Shown: in pieces, positions 48,292-49,357 of the stretch
Position numbering within the stretch: position 1 is the stretch's first letter
Layout: the number at the start of each line of letters is the position of its first letter
Assembly: GCA_021372335.1 (NCBI GenBank)
Contig: JAJFUR010000024.1
Span: 1 to 49,357, forward strand
Length of the DNA stretch: 49,357 nt
Direction: 5' to 3'
Source of the DNA: Methanobacteriota archaeon
Lineage (GTDB): Archaea; Thermoplasmatota; Thermoplasmata; Methanomassiliicoccales; UBA472
Position numbers and translations under genes: made by a program
Notes under the pieces: generated by a model
Database searches by the model: none
What the model saw: only the letters and a program-made list of their open reading frames with translations
Told to the model about the DNA's origin: nothing

Positions 48292-48510
48292 ATGGCAGAC
48301 GCAGGTTTGATCGCGCTAAGCGCTGGTATCGCAGTCGGAATTACGGGCATGGCCTCCGCCTGGGCGGAGAAGGAGATCGGCTCCGCCGCCATAGGCGCCA
48401 TGGCGGAGAACGAGAAGCTCTTCGGAAAGGGCCTTATCCTGACCGTCATCCCGGAAACAATCGTCATCTTCGGCATGGTCGTCGCGATCCTCCTCTGGCT
48501 CAACATGTGA
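48292..48510 (+). CDS. atpK: A-type ATP synthase subunit K (c-ring proteolipid)
   Basis: The 72-residue protein has two helices: LIALSAGIAVGITGMASAWA and ILTVIPETIVIFGMVVAILLW. The conserved ion-binding Glu lies in PETIVIFG of helix 2. It is the 8-kDa two-helix type rather than a duplicated or triplicated hairpin found in some archaea. ATG 48292 is chosen; an in-frame GTG 9 bases earlier (48283) overlaps the subunit I stop. No sodium-specific Gln/Ser-rich signature is obvious, so coupling ion is undecided. Confidence 0.93.
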   Translation: MADAGLIALSAGIAVGITGMASAWAEKEIGSAAIGAMAENEKLFGKGLILTVIPETIVIFGMVVAILLWLNM

Positions 48511-48556
48511 GCGGCGCCGATCTCGACATACGATACAAAGGACAAGAGGCCGACGC

Positions 48557-49114
48557 ATGGCATTGGACGAAGTGATCGAAAGCGTGATGGAAAGCGCCAA
48601 ACAGAAGGCGGAGGCGCTTCAACAGGAGGCGGAGAAGGAGCGGGCCGCCATCCTCAAGCAGGCCGACGACAAGATCGCCGCGAAGAGGCTGGCCCAGCAG
48701 AAGGAGCTGGAGGCCGCCCTGAAACGCCTCCGACAGCAGGAGATATCCAGTGCCGAGCTCGAAGCGAAGAGGATCGTCCTGAACGCCAAGAAGGACGTCA
48801 TGGACAGATCGTTCCAGGTTGCCCTGGATTCCCTGCTCAGCATGGACGAGGGCAACCGGGGCCGGATGTACCGCAAGATCCTGGAGAACGGCAAGACCGT
48901 CATAAAGTCTCCCAAGGTCTACTGCCCCCGGGGTGACGCCAGGCTGATCAGCGGCGTGGCTGGCCTTGGGAAGGTGGAGGAGACCGACATGGAGCCAGGG
49001 CTGATCCTGGAGGACGCCTCAGGCAAGGTGCGGTTGGACTACCGGTTCCGGGTCGTTCTGGAAGGTGTTTGGGACAAGGAGCTGAAGAACGTCTCGAACA
49101 TACTGTTCGGGTGA
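48557..49114 (+). CDS. atpE: A-type ATP synthase subunit E
   Basis: The 185-residue protein has a long N-terminal helix (1-80, ESAKQKAEALQQEAEKERAAI) that coils with subunit H, and a C-terminal globular domain (VIKSPKVYCPRGDARLI, LILEDASGKVRLDYRFRVVLEG). This is the standard peripheral-stalk subunit E. It follows subunit K by 46 bases and precedes subunit C by 4 bases. Confidence 0.93.
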   Translation: MALDEVIESVMESAKQKAEALQQEAEKERAAILKQADDKIAAKRLAQQKELEAALKRLRQQEISSAELEAKRIVLNAKKDVMDRSFQVALDSLLSMDEGNRGRMYRKILENGKTVIKSPKVYCPRGDARLISGVAGLGKVEETDMEPGLILEDASGKVRLDYRFRVVLEGVWDKELKNVSNILFG

Positions 49115-49118
49115 AAGG

Positions 49119-49357
49119 ATGCTGTCATGGGGTAGCAAGGGCAATTATAGCTACGTGACCGCAAGGGTCAAGGCTAAGAAGAGCCTGCTCATCTCGAAAG
49201 ACAACTATCCCAAGCTCGTCCTCATGGACCTGAACGAGATCGGCCGTTTCCTCGGCGAGACCCAGTACCAGGTCGAGATGACCGAGCTGGCCACCAAGTA
49301 CGACGGCGTCAATCTCATCGAGCTCGGCACAAGCAGGAACCTGGCAAGGGTGTTCAC
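49119..49357 (+). CDS. atpC: A-type ATP synthase subunit C, truncated by the window edge
   Basis: The first 79 residues are present (MLSWGSKGNYSYVTARVKAKKSLLI..., EIGRFLGETQYQVEM). They match archaeal subunit C, the bent three-part helix bundle that links the central stalk to the c-ring. The ATG is 4 bases after the atpE stop, and GGTGAAAGG just before it could act as Shine-Dalgarno. The rest lies beyond 49357, where subunits F, A, B and D would be expected. Confidence 0.88.
   Translation, partial: MLSWGSKGNYSYVTARVKAKKSLLISKDNYPKLVLMDLNEIGRFLGETQYQVEMTELATKYDGVNLIELGTSRNLARVF

Noticed and set aside
1..49357. CRISPR array, rRNA genes or prophage
   Set aside because: No regularly spaced repeats, rRNA sequence, integrase or phage structural gene was seen in the window.

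Overview
The window is gene-dense, GC-rich archaeal chromosome. Archaeal marker genes include MCM, Orc1/Cdc6, the small primase subunit, prefoldin alpha, ribosomal protein LX, NMD3, TiaS, an archaeal OGG-type glycosylase and an A1A0-ATPase operon in the order H-I-K-E-C. TATA boxes lie about 25-27 bases before predicted transcript starts, and several genes look leaderless. The GC content, the ATPase gene order, the HPS-RraA fusion and the KaiC-like/DUF835 proteins fit a euryarchaeon of the Thermoplasmata/Methanomassiliicoccales type. That placement is inference: no rRNA or methanogenesis gene is present.

Layout. 1-7.5 kb: the edge of a transposase, thiC, a tRNA-Thr(CGU) gene with an intron in its D-arm, a DUF835 protein, a zinc-ribbon protein, an endonuclease IV-like barrel, then adenosine-specific kinase, methyltransferase and oxoguanine glycosylase genes that overlap, and an HTH regulator. 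7.3-8.3 kb: a structured GC-rich intergenic block and thi4. 8.3-13.7 kb: one very large Lhr-type helicase. 13.8-19 kb: an orphan protein, a CarboxypepD_reg surface protein, two-subunit fumarase and an ABC-2 exporter. 19-24.9 kb (minus strand): nmd3, DUF424, mcm with two mini-inteins, tsr3, an ArsC/LMW-phosphatase protein and a zinc-ribbon membrane protein. 25.1 kb: a complete C/D box sRNA with its own promoter. 25.2-27.6 kb: an RDD protein, a type IV pilin-like protein with a 5'-leader hairpin, and a pair of KaiC-like proteins. 27.7-35.4 kb: HPS-RraA, PHP, HtpX, a sugar epimerase, an unknown protein, priS, a membrane protein and a radical SAM protein. 35.5-37.1 kb: rplX-pfdA-ftsY operon. 37.1-42.8 kb: M20 peptidase, thiolase, TiaS, a small membrane protein and HflX. 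43-45.7 kb: orc1/cdc6, a signal peptidase and dCMP deaminase. 45.9 kb to the end: the A-type ATPase operon, cut off inside subunit C.

The most notable items are (1) the tRNA-Thr intron with a bulge-helix-bulge fold in the D-arm, (2) the C/D sRNA, whose D' guide fits the peptidyl-transferase loop of 23S rRNA with one G-U wobble, (3) ORB-like Orc1/Cdc6 binding sequences around an AT-rich stretch between two convergent genes, about 1.5 kb from orc1/cdc6, suggesting a replication origin, (4) two endonuclease-free inteins in MCM, one lacking the usual block B histidine, (5) a GNRA-capped hairpin at the predicted 5' end of the pilin mRNA, abutting its Shine-Dalgarno, and (6) a 1785-residue Lhr helicase with a long winged-helix tail.

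Information-processing genes dominate (replication, rRNA and tRNA modification, ribosome assembly, SRP targeting). The thiamine genes thiC and thi4 make the pyrimidine and thiazole halves of thiamine but are not in one operon.
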